From assembly GCA_030523325.1 (NCBI GenBank), contig JAUNIS010000014.1:25073-58925 (forward strand): DNA of 33,853 bases, read 5' to 3'. The position numbers and the translations under genes are program-made. Below the pieces are notes generated by a model. That model was given only the letters and a program-made list of their open reading frames with translations. It made no database searches and was not told the DNA's origin. Below, piece after piece: positions 8,619 to 17,246 of the stretch. Source of the DNA: Phascolarctobacterium sp. Its GTDB lineage: Bacteria > Bacillota > Negativicutes > Acidaminococcales > Acidaminococcaceae. Position 1 is the stretch's first letter. Each line of letters starts with the position of its first letter.

Positions 8619-10142
8619 CTAATTCTCCTTAAACGCCTCATTATAAACAACATTGAATGGTACGTTATTTCTTTGTGCAACCTCACTTACGGATGCGTAT
8701 TCGGGGTAGGAACGAGTTTTGTTACCGATGACTACGTTTTTAACTTCTACCTCACCGTAAGAAGTTGTCACGCTTCCTTGCGAGCGAGTTAAAATGCTGC
8801 GTTCACACAAGATTTTACGTACGCCGATAGTCGTAGTCTCTTCGAAAATAATCTTAACCATTTCATCAACTTGTTCTTCCTTGCAAAGTACAGCAAGCTC
8901 GTAAGCCGGACGATTCTTTTTCATGAAAATTGGCATGTAGTGAACATCCCTTGCACCCTGCGCGAAGAGTCTGTCCATAACATAGCCCAAGGCCTCACCA
9001 GTGCAATCGTCAATATCACTTTCTAATTTAACAATTGTATCCTTATCAGCTTGTTCTTCTGTTTCGATAAGCATAGCACGCAGAATACTCGGTCTTTCGT
9101 AAGTTCTCTTGCCTGCTCCCAAACCTATTTTAGAAATTTTATAATGCTCAGGCAATTTATCAGAGGTAATCAAGGCTGCAGCAGCTGCCGCCCCAGTCGG
9201 AGTTACAAATTCACCTTGCACGTTCATAATTTCTAAATTTAAATTATGAGCTGCAACAATATTAGCTGTTGCCGGAACAGGTACAGAAAGAATACCATGT
9301 TGGCAACGAATCGTACCAGTACCCTCGCAAAGCTTAGGAATAATTACTTCATCAATGCCAAGATTATCAAAGCAAACGGCAATCGCAATGACATCCACAA
9401 TGGAATCAATTGCACCAACCTCGTGAAAATGCACTTGGTCCTTCGGAGCTGCGTGAGCCTTGCTCTCAGCATCAGCAACGATGTCAAAAATTTTCGTAGC
9501 AAGCTCTTTAGCATTATCGGTAATGTTAGATCGATTAATTACATCCAGCACCTCGTTTAAGCCTCTGTGTTCGTGGTGGTGATGATGTTCGTGATGATCA
9601 CCATGCATATGAATTTCGTGAGTGTGCTCGTGGTCATGTTCATGTTCGTGGTAATGACCATGCTCGTGATCGTGAAGATGTTCGCCAGCTTCATGAACGT
9701 GCTCATGAGCATGACCTTCCCCATGAGAATGAGCAGCCACATGCTCGTGGTCATGCTCAGTCATATGTTCCTCCACATGACCGACAAATTCATGTTCCTC
9801 CTGCAATTGGTCGAGCTCAATATTTTGATAATTATGATGATGCTCATGCTTGTGTTCATGATGATGCTCAGGTTCGTGATGATGCTCGTGCTCATGACCC
9901 GCCCCATGTAAATATTCCATATCATGGTCGTGGTTTTCATGCTCTGCATCTAAAATAACATCAAAGTCGCAGCAGTCCACGCCAACCTTTTTGACGCGGC
10001 TAATTGCATACTTAAAACCTTGAGCCGGAATACTATCTAAAGCAGCCTTCAAAACATCTTGGTCCGCACCTAAGTCAATTAATGCGGCAACAAGCATGTC
10101 ACCACTGATACCTGCGTTGCATTCTAAATATAATTTTTTCAT
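8619..10142 (-). CDS. larC: Nickel-pincer cofactor biosynthesis protein LarC with polyhistidine insert
   Basis: LarC is the CTP-dependent nickel insertase that cyclometallates the pyridinium dithio-mononucleotide to give the nickel-pincer cofactor used by lactate racemase LarA and relatives. Family marks are the N-terminal ECNAGISGDMLVAALIDLG, HFHEVGAIDSIVDV after the insert and GEFVTPTGAAAAA further on. In Lactiplantibacillus plantarum larC needs a frameshift between larC1 and larC2, whereas here it is one continuous frame. Residues 68-192 (bases 9567-9941) form a His/Glu/Asp-rich insert with 50 histidines in 125 residues, which makes the protein about 100 residues longer than usual. GAGAGGT stands 5 bases before the ATG. 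It follows larB after 27 bp. larA and larE are not in the window. Confidence 0.95.
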   Translation of the reverse strand: MKKLYLECNAGISGDMLVAALIDLGADQDVLKAALDSIPAQGFKYAISRVKKVGVDCCDFDVILDAEHENHDHDMEYLHGAGHEHEHHHEPEHHHEHKHEHHHNYQNIELDQLQEEHEFVGHVEEHMTEHDHEHVAAHSHGEGHAHEHVHEAGEHLHDHEHGHYHEHEHDHEHTHEIHMHGDHHEHHHHHEHRGLNEVLDVINRSNITDNAKELATKIFDIVADAESKAHAAPKDQVHFHEVGAIDSIVDVIAIAVCFDNLGIDEVIIPKLCEGTGTIRCQHGILSVPVPATANIVAAHNLNLEIMNVQGEFVTPTGAAAAAALITSDKLPEHYKISKIGLGAGKRTYERPSILRAMLIETEEQADKDTIVKLESDIDDCTGEALGYVMDRLFAQGARDVHYMPIFMKKNRPAYELAVLCKEEQVDEMVKIIFEETTTIGVRKILCERSILTRSQGSVTTSYGEVEVKNVVIGNKTRSYPEYASVSEVAQRNNVPFNVVYNEAFKEN

Positions 10143-10169
10143 GTTTACCTCTCAACTCATAACTCTCAT

Positions 10170-10913
10170 TTATTTGCTTGCCAAACGATTTATCTGCGTC
10201 GCAATATATCCTGCTCCATAACCATTGTCAATGTTGACGACGGATACACAGTTGGCGCAGGAATTAATCATACATAAAAGTGCGGACAAGCCGTGAAAAT
10301 TGGCTCCGTAGCCCACCGATGTAGGAACAGCGATAACAGGGTTTGAAACCAGGCCTCCGATTACAGATGCAAGAGCTCCTTCCATTCCGGCAACTGCCAC
10401 AATACAATTGGCCTTTTGAATATTCTCCAGCTTGCTAAGCAGTCGATGTAAGCCGCTAACTCCTACGTCATAATGACGCACAACCTTAGAGCCAAAATAT
10501 TCTGCTGTTTGAGCTGCCTCCTCGGCAACAGGAATATCTGCTGTACCAGCCGTACAAACGGCTACTAGACCCTTGCGAACCTTGTCAGGCTTTTCGTATT
10601 TCAAAATGCGAGCCACCTTGTCGTAGTAAATGCAAGGAATAACTTCCTTAACAATTTCGTATTGATGCTCACTTGCACGAGTTCCAAACACTTCCCCATC
10701 GGTCTCAAACATTTTCTTATAAATGTCAACCAAATAATCGTCAGGCTTGTTGGAACAAAAAATTACTTCTGGAAACCCGCTTCGAAGTGCCCTGTGTGTG
10801 TCAAGCTTGGCGAAGCCCAAATCTTCATAGGGAGCTCGCTTGAAAAAACCTTCCGCTTCCTCAATAGAAAGCTCGCCTTTTTTTACCTGCTCAAGAATTT
10901 CTTTTGCATTCAT
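10170..10913 (-). CDS. larB: Pyridinium-3,5-biscarboxylic acid mononucleotide synthase LarB
   Basis: LarB carboxylates and hydrolyses nicotinic acid adenine dinucleotide, the first step to the nickel-pincer nucleotide. The protein has an N-terminal helical part (MNAKEILEQVKKGELSIEEAE) and a C-terminal half related to the PurE carboxylase, with AVCTAGTADIPVAEEAA, VAGMEGALASVIGGL and PVIAVPTSVGYG. I choose ATG 10913 (247 residues), where homologues normally begin. The GTG at 10937 would add eight residues, and only a weak AAAGG lies before the ATG. larC follows after 27 bp with its own ribosome site, so the two form an operon. A structured 100-bp element lies directly upstream. Confidence 0.93.
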   Translation of the reverse strand: MNAKEILEQVKKGELSIEEAEGFFKRAPYEDLGFAKLDTHRALRSGFPEVIFCSNKPDDYLVDIYKKMFETDGEVFGTRASEHQYEIVKEVIPCIYYDKVARILKYEKPDKVRKGLVAVCTAGTADIPVAEEAAQTAEYFGSKVVRHYDVGVSGLHRLLSKLENIQKANCIVAVAGMEGALASVIGGLVSNPVIAVPTSVGYGANFHGLSALLCMINSCANCVSVVNIDNGYGAGYIATQINRLASK

Positions 10914-10937
10914 AAAACTTTTACCTTTGCTTCTCAC

Positions 10938-11037
10938 AAACCGTTCAGAATAGATTAACTGCGCGAAAATCGAAGGAGTCGTACTAAAAGTACAGCGACT
11001 GAGACTAACAAAGCAGATGACCTGTTAGGGACGGTTT
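10938..11037. repeat. 100-bp multi-hairpin element upstream of larB
   Basis: The ends AAACCGT (10938-10944) and ACGGTTT (11031-11037) are inverted. Inside are a hairpin with arms AGTC-GTACT (10977-10985) and AGTAC-GACT (10989-11000, 3-base bulge) and another with CTAACA (11005-11010) and TGTTAG (11023-11028). The result is a three-stem cruciform. It may be a small non-autonomous repeat or a structured leader of larB on the - strand. Confidence 0.5.
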
Positions 11038-11059
11038 CAAAAATTTAAACTTATTTCCA

Positions 11060-11091
11060 AACTTATAAATTAAGCCCAGTATATACTGGGC
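11060..11091 (-). terminator. Terminator of thrC
   Basis: GCCCAGTATATACTGGGC (11074-11091) is a perfect 18-bp palindrome 8 bases after the thrC stop on the - strand. It is followed there by TTAATTTATAA, a moderate T-run. Confidence 0.65.
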
Positions 11092-11098
11092 CTAACTA

Positions 11099-12595
11099 TT
11101 AATCTTTAACCAAGCTATCTAAGACAGTATTTTCCATATCAGCTGCTTTAATAACAACATCGTGGAGAATGGGTGCAGTTTCTAATTCCAACATACGTTG
11201 AGGAATTTCTTCACCAGTTTTATCTGCTAATTTATGTAGAATTTCAAAGGGTTCACCTTTAATTCTTTCACTTGTTTCCAAAGCACTGAGGACAGCGTCG
11301 GAGAATTTAAACGGACTTGCGGTTGAAAGCACAACTGAATATGCAGCATCGTTAGTTAACATACGATATTTTATCAAGGCACGATAACCAACTGATGTAT
11401 GAGTATCCATTAAATATTTGTAGTCATCATACACACGTTTAATGCTTTCTTTAACTTCGATCTCGTCCACCCAAGCACCAAAGAAATCTTCTTGAATGGC
11501 ATTTCTTTCTGCTTCCGTAATTTCGTAAATGCCGCTAGTTTTTAGAGCGTCCATGCGTTCTTTAGTCTTTACATCGTTTTCGTCGGAAACAAGATAGAGC
11601 AAGCGTTCCAAATTAGAAGAAACAAGAATATCCATGGAAGGAGAAGTTGTTTTGTAAAACTCGCGGTTCTTATCATATTTACCGGTGTTGATGAAATCGG
11701 TTAGAACATTATTGTTATTGGAGGCACAAATTAATTTACCAACTGGCAGGCCCATAAGCTTTGCATAATAACCTGCAAGGATGTCCCCAAAATTACCCGT
11801 AGGAACTACGAAATTAATTGCTTCGCCCAGGCGAATTTTCTTGGCCTTCACTGCATCCACATAGGCAGAGAAATAGTAAACGATTTGCGGTGCCAAGCGT
11901 CCCCAGTTCATGCTATTAGCCGAAGAGAAAATAAAACCGTTTTTGTGCAAGGTTTCGCGAATACTTGCCTTGGAGAAAATTTCTTTTACACCTGTTTGAG
12001 CATCGTCAAAATTACCTTCGATACCAAAAACATTTACGTTATTGCCCTCTTGGGTGATCATTTGACGTTTTTGAATATCACTGACACCCTCGGACGGATA
12101 GAAGACGATGATTTGCGTGCCTGCAACATTTGCAAAGCCTTCTAGAGCTGCCTTACCGGTATCGCCTGATGTAGCAACTAAAATAACAATTTTAGATGTT
12201 TCACCAGTTTTTGTGAGACTCATTGTCAAAAGATAAGGCAGAAGCTGGAGAGCCATATCCTTGAAGGCACTGGTTGGACCATGCCAAAGCTCCAGCACTG
12301 CCGTATTGTTGCCAAGCTGTACGAGGGGTACAGGAACCTCGCCGAACTTTTCTGGAGTATAAGCGCTAGTTACGGCTTGCTTTAATTCGTCTTCGGTAAA
12401 ATCTGTCAGGAAACCAGAAAGCACCATAACTGCTCTGTCCAAGTAGGATTTATTGATCATGCTTTTAATTGTTTCAATGCTGAACTTAGGCGTACCTTGG
12501 GGAATGAAAAGTCCTCCGTCATTAGCTAAGCCATGAGTAATAGCTTGAGCAGCCGTCACCATATTCTTTTTATCACGAGTGCTGACGTACATCAT
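11099..12595 (-). CDS. thrC: Threonine synthase
   Basis: PLP enzyme that converts O-phospho-L-homoserine to L-threonine and phosphate, the last step of threonine synthesis. The protein has 498 residues. The N-terminal part MYVSTRDKK...ANDGGLFIP is typical, the PLP lysine is K112 in SAFKDMALQLLP, the glycine-rich phosphate-binding loop is ATSGDTGKAALEGF near 147-160, and VPTGNFGDILAGYYAK follows near 269. AAGGA lies 8 bases before the first of two adjacent ATG codons. A promoter (12734-12762) and a terminator frame it as a single-gene unit. No homoserine kinase or homoserine dehydrogenase gene is adjacent. No T-box was seen in its leader, unlike thrS. Confidence 0.97.
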   Translation of the reverse strand: MMYVSTRDKKNMVTAAQAITHGLANDGGLFIPQGTPKFSIETIKSMINKSYLDRAVMVLSGFLTDFTEDELKQAVTSAYTPEKFGEVPVPLVQLGNNTAVLELWHGPTSAFKDMALQLLPYLLTMSLTKTGETSKIVILVATSGDTGKAALEGFANVAGTQIIVFYPSEGVSDIQKRQMITQEGNNVNVFGIEGNFDDAQTGVKEIFSKASIRETLHKNGFIFSSANSMNWGRLAPQIVYYFSAYVDAVKAKKIRLGEAINFVVPTGNFGDILAGYYAKLMGLPVGKLICASNNNNVLTDFINTGKYDKNREFYKTTSPSMDILVSSNLERLLYLVSDENDVKTKERMDALKTSGIYEITEAERNAIQEDFFGAWVDEIEVKESIKRVYDDYKYLMDTHTSVGYRALIKYRMLTNDAAYSVVLSTASPFKFSDAVLSALETSERIKGEPFEILHKLADKTGEEIPQRMLELETAPILHDVVIKAADMENTVLDSLVKD

Positions 12596-12670
12596 GTTAA
12601 TAGTCCTTCTTTCTTTATATCTTTACGTTAGTTGATTTCGAGTTATAATTACTAAGTTCATAGCGCTGAG

Positions 12671-12720
12671 TGGAGTGTTTTTGCTTCGCAAAAACTTTTG
12701 ATTAAAACTCATGCGACTAC
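12671..12720. repeat. Copy c of the intergenic hairpin repeat (partial)
   Basis: GTTTTTGC (12677-12684), TTC, GCAAAAAC (12688-12695) forms hairpin 1 with a fully paired variant stem, followed by TTTTGATTAAAA as in copies b and e. Hairpin 2 is missing. It lies inside the 5' leader of thrC. Confidence 0.65.
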
Positions 12721-12733
12721 TAAACCATGCTAA

Positions 12734-12762
12734 ATTGTATCATAAACTCGGCTTTTACTCAA
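12734..12762 (-). promoter_or_regulatory. Promoter of thrC
   Basis: On the - strand TTGAGT (12762-12757) and TACAAT (12739-12734) are separated by 17 bp. This would give a leader of about 130 nt that contains repeat copy c. Confidence 0.6.
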
Positions 12763-12800
12763 CTTAGTTCGATAAGTATACACAAACGCAAGGTTAAGAG

Positions 12801-13280
12801 TTAAAATGTCAGCTGAGCAACGACTGCGTGCGTCGCACGAGCTAGGTCATCTGGGTTCGCGACGATTTGCATACCCCGTTGCCCTGCAGAGATTGCGATT
12901 TCATCCCAAAGAATCATGGTTTCATCCATGAATACCGGGTAATCCTTTTTAGCACCAAGAGGCGAACAACCACCACGAATATAACCGGTTAAAGGCAATA
13001 CCTCTTTAAGATGAACCATCTCGCAGCTTTTATTTTTTGAAACGCGAGCTAAGGCTTTGAGATCAAGTTCTCCGTTACCAGGAATGACTGCAAAAATTAC
13101 GCCTGTTTTATCTCCACGTACGCAAAGTGTTTTGAAAACCTGTTCAGGAGGCATGCCAACCTCTTGTGCCACATGTACTGCGTCGAGATGCTCTTCATCA
13201 ACAGGATATTCCATTAGCTTATATGCTATTTTTAAATCATCTAAAATGCGAGCCGCATTAGTTTTTTTAATTGCTTTCAT
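12801..13280 (-). CDS. ybaK: YbaK-type aminoacyl-tRNA deacylase
   Basis: Trans-editing enzyme that removes cysteine wrongly attached to tRNA(Pro) by prolyl-tRNA synthetase. The 159 residues match the family in length. YbaK/EbsC marks are the N-terminal [25 protein letters not shown], the conserved lysine in [14 protein letters not shown], and [22 protein letters not shown] near residues 105-126 with the family GGxSP loop. GAGGT stands before the ATG, and a good promoter lies at 13325-13354. It stands alone between thrC and the divergent nadE. EbsC-like or alanyl-tRNA editing substrates are possible alternatives, but the motif set favours Cys-tRNA(Pro). Confidence 0.92.
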   Translation of the reverse strand: MKAIKKTNAARILDDLKIAYKLMEYPVDEEHLDAVHVAQEVGMPPEQVFKTLCVRGDKTGVIFAVIPGNGELDLKALARVSKNKSCEMVHLKEVLPLTGYIRGGCSPLGAKKDYPVFMDETMILWDEIAISAGQRGMQIVANPDDLARATHAVVAQLTF

Positions 13281-13324
13281 AAAACCTACCTCAAAATTTA
13301 TAGAGAATTTTCTTTATCTCTGAT

Positions 13325-13354
13325 ATAATAAACTATGCATAAATTGATTGTCAA
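13325..13354 (-). promoter_or_regulatory. Promoter of ybaK
   Basis: On the - strand a perfect TTGACA (13354-13349) is followed after 18 bp by TATTAT (13330-13325), or after 17 bp by TTATTA. The leader would be about 40 nt. Confidence 0.7.
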
Positions 13355-13364
13355 ACTTAAATTC

Positions 13365-13511
13365 AATTAGTAATTAGCAATTAGCAATGAGCAATTGAGG
13401 ATGATTTGCTTCGCAAATCTTTTGATAAAATCTGCTGAAGTTCAACCGACTCTAACAGATTTAATCCATCGAGCTTTAACTCGATACCTCAATTACGAAT
13501 TACGAATTTGA
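13365..13511. repeat. Copy b of the intergenic hairpin repeat (complete)
   Basis: The most complete copy. The left array has five 7-bp units from 13365 (AATTAGT, AATTAGC twice, AATGAGC, AATTGAG). Terminal inverted repeats are AATTGAGG (13393-13400) and CCTCAATT (13487-13494). Hairpin 1 is GATTTGC-TTC-GCAAATC (13403-13419) and hairpin 2 is ATCGAG/CTCGAT (13468-13485). The right array is AATTACG twice plus AATTTGA (13491-13511). It fills most of the spacer before nadE. Confidence 0.8.
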
Positions 13512-13535
13512 AAAGCTGTTGGGGATGAGAAAAAA

Positions 13536-15443
13536 GTGAAGGTTAAAATTATTTGCGGACAGATGCCGGTCATCGCTGGCCGTCCGGACTTAAATTATAA
13601 AAAAATTATAGAGTTAATCGCTTCAGCTAAAGAGCAAGGTGCAGATATTCTATGCCTACCCGAGATGTGTGTGAGCGGTTATTTAATCGGTGATATCTGG
13701 GAAGAGCAAGCTTTCTTGGACGACGTCACCTACTACAATAACGAAATTATTAAAGCAAGCGATGATATGGCTATTTTATTTGGCACTGTCTGCTTCGAAA
13801 AAGGTAAATTAAACGAAGATGGTCGTGTTCGCATGTATAATGCAGCCTACGCAGCTCAGCACGGTAAAAGTGTGGGCGGTTATTTAGGTCGCAATTACAT
13901 CATTAAAAATTCCCAGCCCAACTATCGTGAGTTCGACGATGCTCGTCATTTTTATAGCTTGCAAAAGCTTTGCGCTGAAGAATTTGCACCCGTACCAGAG
14001 ACTCTCCAGCCCATGCAATTAACCTTTAAAGGCGCAAGTCTTGCTGTTGGTCTCATGCTTTGCGAGGACGGCTGGACGGAAAATTATTTTTATAATGTTC
14101 CCCAAACATTAGCAAGAAATGGTGCAGATGTTTTAGTCAATTTGTCCTGCTCGCCCTATGCCCTTGGCAAAAACAAAAAAAGAAATAGATTGTTCGGAGC
14201 TCAAGCTCGTGAGGCAGGCATTCCTTTAGTTTATTGCAATTGCGTTGGCATCCAAAACAATGGCAAGAACGTCTTCACTATGGACGGTTGCACATCTGTT
14301 TATCAAGGCAACGGCGAGCTAGCTACTGCAGCCGAGATGTATGGCGATACCGTGCTTCCCTTCTCTTATGAAGATGGTGAAATCATCCCCGAGTGCCCCG
14401 TTGCATATCCTGCGCAAGATACGGAGGCAATTTATAAGTCTTTACATTATGGTACGAAGCTTTTCCTCGAGCAATGCGGAATCAAGCGCATGACCATCGG
14501 TTTATCCGGAGGCATTGACAGTGCAGTGACTGCAGCCATGTATGTTGATATTCTCGGTCCGGAAAATGTTTTATTAATTAACATGCCTAGCCAATACAAT
14601 TCCGAGGCTACAAAAAATATTGCGCAAGTCATGGCACAAAGGCTTGGCACGAATTACGCAATCATTCCTATTCAACATAGCTTTGAGCATACGGTTGAGC
14701 AATTAGAAAATACGCCCATAATTAATTACACAACAAATAAGGAAATACATCTTGAGCTGTCCGAGCTGGTGAAAGAAAATATTCAAGCTCGTGATCGCGG
14801 AGCTCGCATATTAGCAGCTGCATCCGCATCATTTGGTGGTGCGTTTAGTTGCAATTCTAACAAGAGCGAGATCACTGTCGGTTACGCAACATTTTATGGA
14901 GATATTTGTGGTGCTGTCGCAATGATTGGTGATTTGTGGAAGCATCAGGTTTATGCTCTTGGTCGTTATTTAAACGAAGTTGTGTTTAAGCGCGAGGTTC
15001 TCCCAGAAGAAATTTTTAACATTCGTCCTTCTGCCGAGCTGAATCCTAATCAAACCGTTGGTAAAGGTGGAGACCCACTTATCTATCCTTATCACGATTA
15101 TCTTTTCAGCGCTTTCGTCGAAAACTGGCACAAGGCTACACCAGCCGATGTTTTGCGTTGGTATAAGGAAGGCACTCTTGCCAAAGAGCTTGGCTGTGAC
15201 GCAAAAATTATTAAGAGCTCCTTCCCTACTCACGCAAGCTTTATTGCTGACCTCGAACGTTGGTGGAAGCTTTTTGCAGGGTTTTCCGTTGCTAAACGCA
15301 TTCAAGCTCCGCCCATTATCTCTATGACAAAACGTTCGTACGGCTACGACCATAGAGAGGCGCAGCTGAGTCCGTACTTTAGCAGGGAGTACTACGAGCT
15401 TAAGGAAGAGCTGTTGAGGGAGCAGTTGAGAGTTGAGAGTTGA
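13536..15443 (+). CDS. nadE: Glutamine-dependent NAD+ synthetase
   Basis: Last step of NAD synthesis: nicotinic acid adenine dinucleotide is amidated with ATP and glutamine. The 635-residue protein is a two-domain form. The N-terminal nitrilase-fold glutaminase has its triad as E43 (LPEMCVSGY), K124 (before NSQPNYREFD) and C176 (LMLCEDGW). The C-terminal ammonia-dependent synthetase has the ATP loop LSGGIDSA (SGGIDS at 324-329). The start is GTG 13536, with GGGGA about 10 bases upstream. No ATG lies close in frame except codon 10, which would cut into the conserved first strand. The gene stands alone, with repeat copy b upstream and a strong terminator downstream. Confidence 0.97.
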   Translation: MKVKIICGQMPVIAGRPDLNYKKIIELIASAKEQGADILCLPEMCVSGYLIGDIWEEQAFLDDVTYYNNEIIKASDDMAILFGTVCFEKGKLNEDGRVRMYNAAYAAQHGKSVGGYLGRNYIIKNSQPNYREFDDARHFYSLQKLCAEEFAPVPETLQPMQLTFKGASLAVGLMLCEDGWTENYFYNVPQTLARNGADVLVNLSCSPYALGKNKKRNRLFGAQAREAGIPLVYCNCVGIQNNGKNVFTMDGCTSVYQGNGELATAAEMYGDTVLPFSYEDGEIIPECPVAYPAQDTEAIYKSLHYGTKLFLEQCGIKRMTIGLSGGIDSAVTAAMYVDILGPENVLLINMPSQYNSEATKNIAQVMAQRLGTNYAIIPIQHSFEHTVEQLENTPIINYTTNKEIHLELSELVKENIQARDRGARILAAASASFGGAFSCNSNKSEITVGYATFYGDICGAVAMIGDLWKHQVYALGRYLNEVVFKREVLPEEIFNIRPSAELNPNQTVGKGGDPLIYPYHDYLFSAFVENWHKATPADVLRWYKEGTLAKELGCDAKIIKSSFPTHASFIADLERWWKLFAGFSVAKRIQAPPIISMTKRSYGYDHREAQLSPYFSREYYELKEELLREQLRVES

Positions 15444-15456
15444 GAATTAAAATATT

Positions 15457-15500
15457 AAAAGCTGACTTGAAAGATTACAATCAAGTCAGCTTTTATTGTT
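15457..15500. terminator. Bidirectional terminator between nadE and the sugar mutase gene
   Basis: AAAAGCTGACTTGA (15457-15470) pairs perfectly with TCAAGTCAGCTTTT (15481-15494) around a 10-base loop. It has T-rich sequence on both strands, and the two genes converge on it. Confidence 0.92.
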
Positions 15501-15523
15501 TGTGATTATCCTCAAGTCATTGT

Positions 15524-15567
15524 CATTCACAAATCGCACAGGGATTTGCTTAACTCTTAACTTTTAG
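15524..15567. repeat. Left 44-bp direct repeat flanking the sugar mutase gene
   Basis: The 44 bp from CATTCACAAATCG to CTTTTAG match 17402-17445 at 38 of 44 positions by eye and in the same orientation. The copy overlaps the stop codon of the mutase gene. Tandem AGTTGAG units stand at 15425-15444, inside the end of nadE. Confidence 0.65.
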
Positions 15568-17246
15568 AAGTATTTCTTCAAATCAGCATCGATTTGTGTT
15601 TCAATTGCCTTTGCAGATTCTTTGTCTGCTGCAGATACGCTGATATATGTTTTTAGTTTAGGTTCGGTGCCAGAAGGACGAACTACTACTGAACAATTAT
15701 CTTCCAGGATGTATTTGAGAACGTCGGCTTTCGGCAAACCGTCAATGCCTTCGTTATAATCGAGAGTCTTGATAACCTTCTTCGGACCAATTTGCGTAAT
15801 ACCTTTACGGAACTCGGCCATAATATCTTTCATCTTGGCAAAGCCTGCTGAACCTTCAAAGGTGTAAGAATACAAAGTGTTCAGGCAATAACCGAACTCT
15901 GCATAAAGTTGGTTCAAACGATCTAAAAGGCTAATGCCTCTAGTCTTATAGTAAGCAAACATTTCACAAATCAAGAAGGCTGCATCAACTGCATCCTTGT
16001 CGCGAACGTAAGAACCAGACAGATAACCATAGCTTTCTTCAAAGCCAAAGATGTAGGAAGAAGCCATGCCTTTTGCTTCGAGAAGAGCGATTTGTTCACC
16101 AATATACTTAAAGCCGGTGAGAACATTCTTAGTTGCAACACCGTATTTTGCTGCAATTCTATCAGCCATATCAATAGTAACGATGGTTTTTACGAGAACA
16201 GGTTCAGGAGGCATCATCTTATGTTTAGTTCTTTGCGCGCAAATATAATCTGTCAGGAGCATGCCTGTTTCGTTGCCGCTGAAGAGCTGCATATTGCCAT
16301 TAGCATCCTTAACCGCAATACCAACACGGTCGGAATCAGGATCAGTTGCAAGAAGTAAATCGGCATCGTATTTAGCAGCATATTCCATGCCTAGAGCCAT
16401 TGCTTCTTTAATCTCCGGATTAGGATAAGGACAGGTCGGGAAATTGCCGTCCGGTTGTTCTTGTTCTTTAACAACTGTGATATTTGTGAAACCGGATTCT
16501 TTTAAAGCACGAGTAACAGGCTTTAAGCCTGCGCCATTGAGCGGACTATAAACGATGGAAACGTTTTTGTCAATTTCGTCGCCGAAAAGCACGGATTGAT
16601 TCTTAACTTCTTCAACAAAAGCAGTATAAACATCTTCACCAATGTAGGAAATCAAACCTTGAGCCATGCCTTCTTCGAAGTCCATCATCTTGGAATCCTC
16701 AAAAATATCGAGAGCTTCAATCTCGGCAAGAACTGCGTTAGCACCTTCAGATGTGATTTGACAACCATCAGAACCATAAACCTTATAACCATTGTATTTG
16801 GAAGGATTATGGGATGCAGTAACCATAATACCTACTGCACAACCAAGTGTACGCACTGCGTAGGATGCACAAGGAACGGGCATTAATTCAGGATAGATTG
16901 CAACCTTAATTCCATTAGCCGCAAATACACCGGCAGCTGTCTTCGCGAATAAATCAGATTTAATGCGAGAGTCAAAAGCGATAGCAATTTTACGAGCTTC
17001 AGGCGGGAAATTTTTCACAACATAATTTGCCAAGCCTTGAGAAGCTACAGCAGTGGTATAAACGTTCATACGGTTTGTACCTGCACCGATAACCCCGCGC
17101 AGACCTGCAGTACCAAATTCCAAGGTACGATAAAAAGCGTCTTCAATTTTGGCTTCGTCCCCAGCCATTTCTTTAAGTTCGAGAGCTAAGTCTTGATCAA
17201 GAACAGCCTTTTCGCACCATCTCTTGTATTCAGTCATGTAATCCAT
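15564..17246 (-). CDS. pgcA: Phospho-sugar mutase (phosphoglucomutase/phosphomannomutase)
   Basis: Alpha-D-phosphohexomutase that interconverts glucose 1-phosphate and glucose 6-phosphate (or the mannose pair), linking glycolysis to envelope sugar nucleotides. All four family motifs are intact: the catalytic serine S145 in TASHNPSKYNGYK, the metal loop DPDSDR at 302-307, the sugar loop GFEESYGYLSG at 401-411 and the phosphate loop RPSGTEPK near the C-terminus. The 560 residues and N-terminal EFGTAGLRG fit the Firmicute PgcA type. GGGAGG stands about 8 bases before the ATG. It is a single gene with a shared terminator downstream. Two 44-bp direct repeats flank it. Sugar specificity cannot be read from sequence. 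Confidence 0.94.
   Translation of the reverse strand: MDYMTEYKRWCEKAVLDQDLALELKEMAGDEAKIEDAFYRTLEFGTAGLRGVIGAGTNRMNVYTTAVASQGLANYVVKNFPPEARKIAIAFDSRIKSDLFAKTAAGVFAANGIKVAIYPELMPVPCASYAVRTLGCAVGIMVTASHNPSKYNGYKVYGSDGCQITSEGANAVLAEIEALDIFEDSKMMDFEEGMAQGLISYIGEDVYTAFVEEVKNQSVLFGDEIDKNVSIVYSPLNGAGLKPVTRALKESGFTNITVVKEQEQPDGNFPTCPYPNPEIKEAMALGMEYAAKYDADLLLATDPDSDRVGIAVKDANGNMQLFSGNETGMLLTDYICAQRTKHKMMPPEPVLVKTIVTIDMADRIAAKYGVATKNVLTGFKYIGEQIALLEAKGMASSYIFGFEESYGYLSGSYVRDKDAVDAAFLICEMFAYYKTRGISLLDRLNQLYAEFGYCLNTLYSYTFEGSAGFAKMKDIMAEFRKGITQIGPKKVIKTLDYNEGIDGLPKADVLKYILEDNCSVVVRPSGTEPKLKTYISVSAADKESAKAIETQIDADLKKYF

Noticed and set aside
9567..9911. Met/Val-rich open frame on the + strand opposite larC
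   Set aside because: It is the antisense of the His codons of LarC (CAT/CAC read as ATG/GTG) and has no ribosome site.
8619..10142. Programmed frameshift between larC1 and larC2
   Set aside because: The frame is continuous over 507 codons, including the conserved regions on both sides, so no frameshift is needed.
10938..11037. tRNA or tmRNA gene
   Set aside because: Despite a 7-bp outer stem, it lacks the GTTCGA T-loop, a normal anticodon arm and a CCA-compatible end.
13365..13511. CRISPR array
   Set aside because: Units are 7 bp without spacers of constant length, and no cas gene is nearby.
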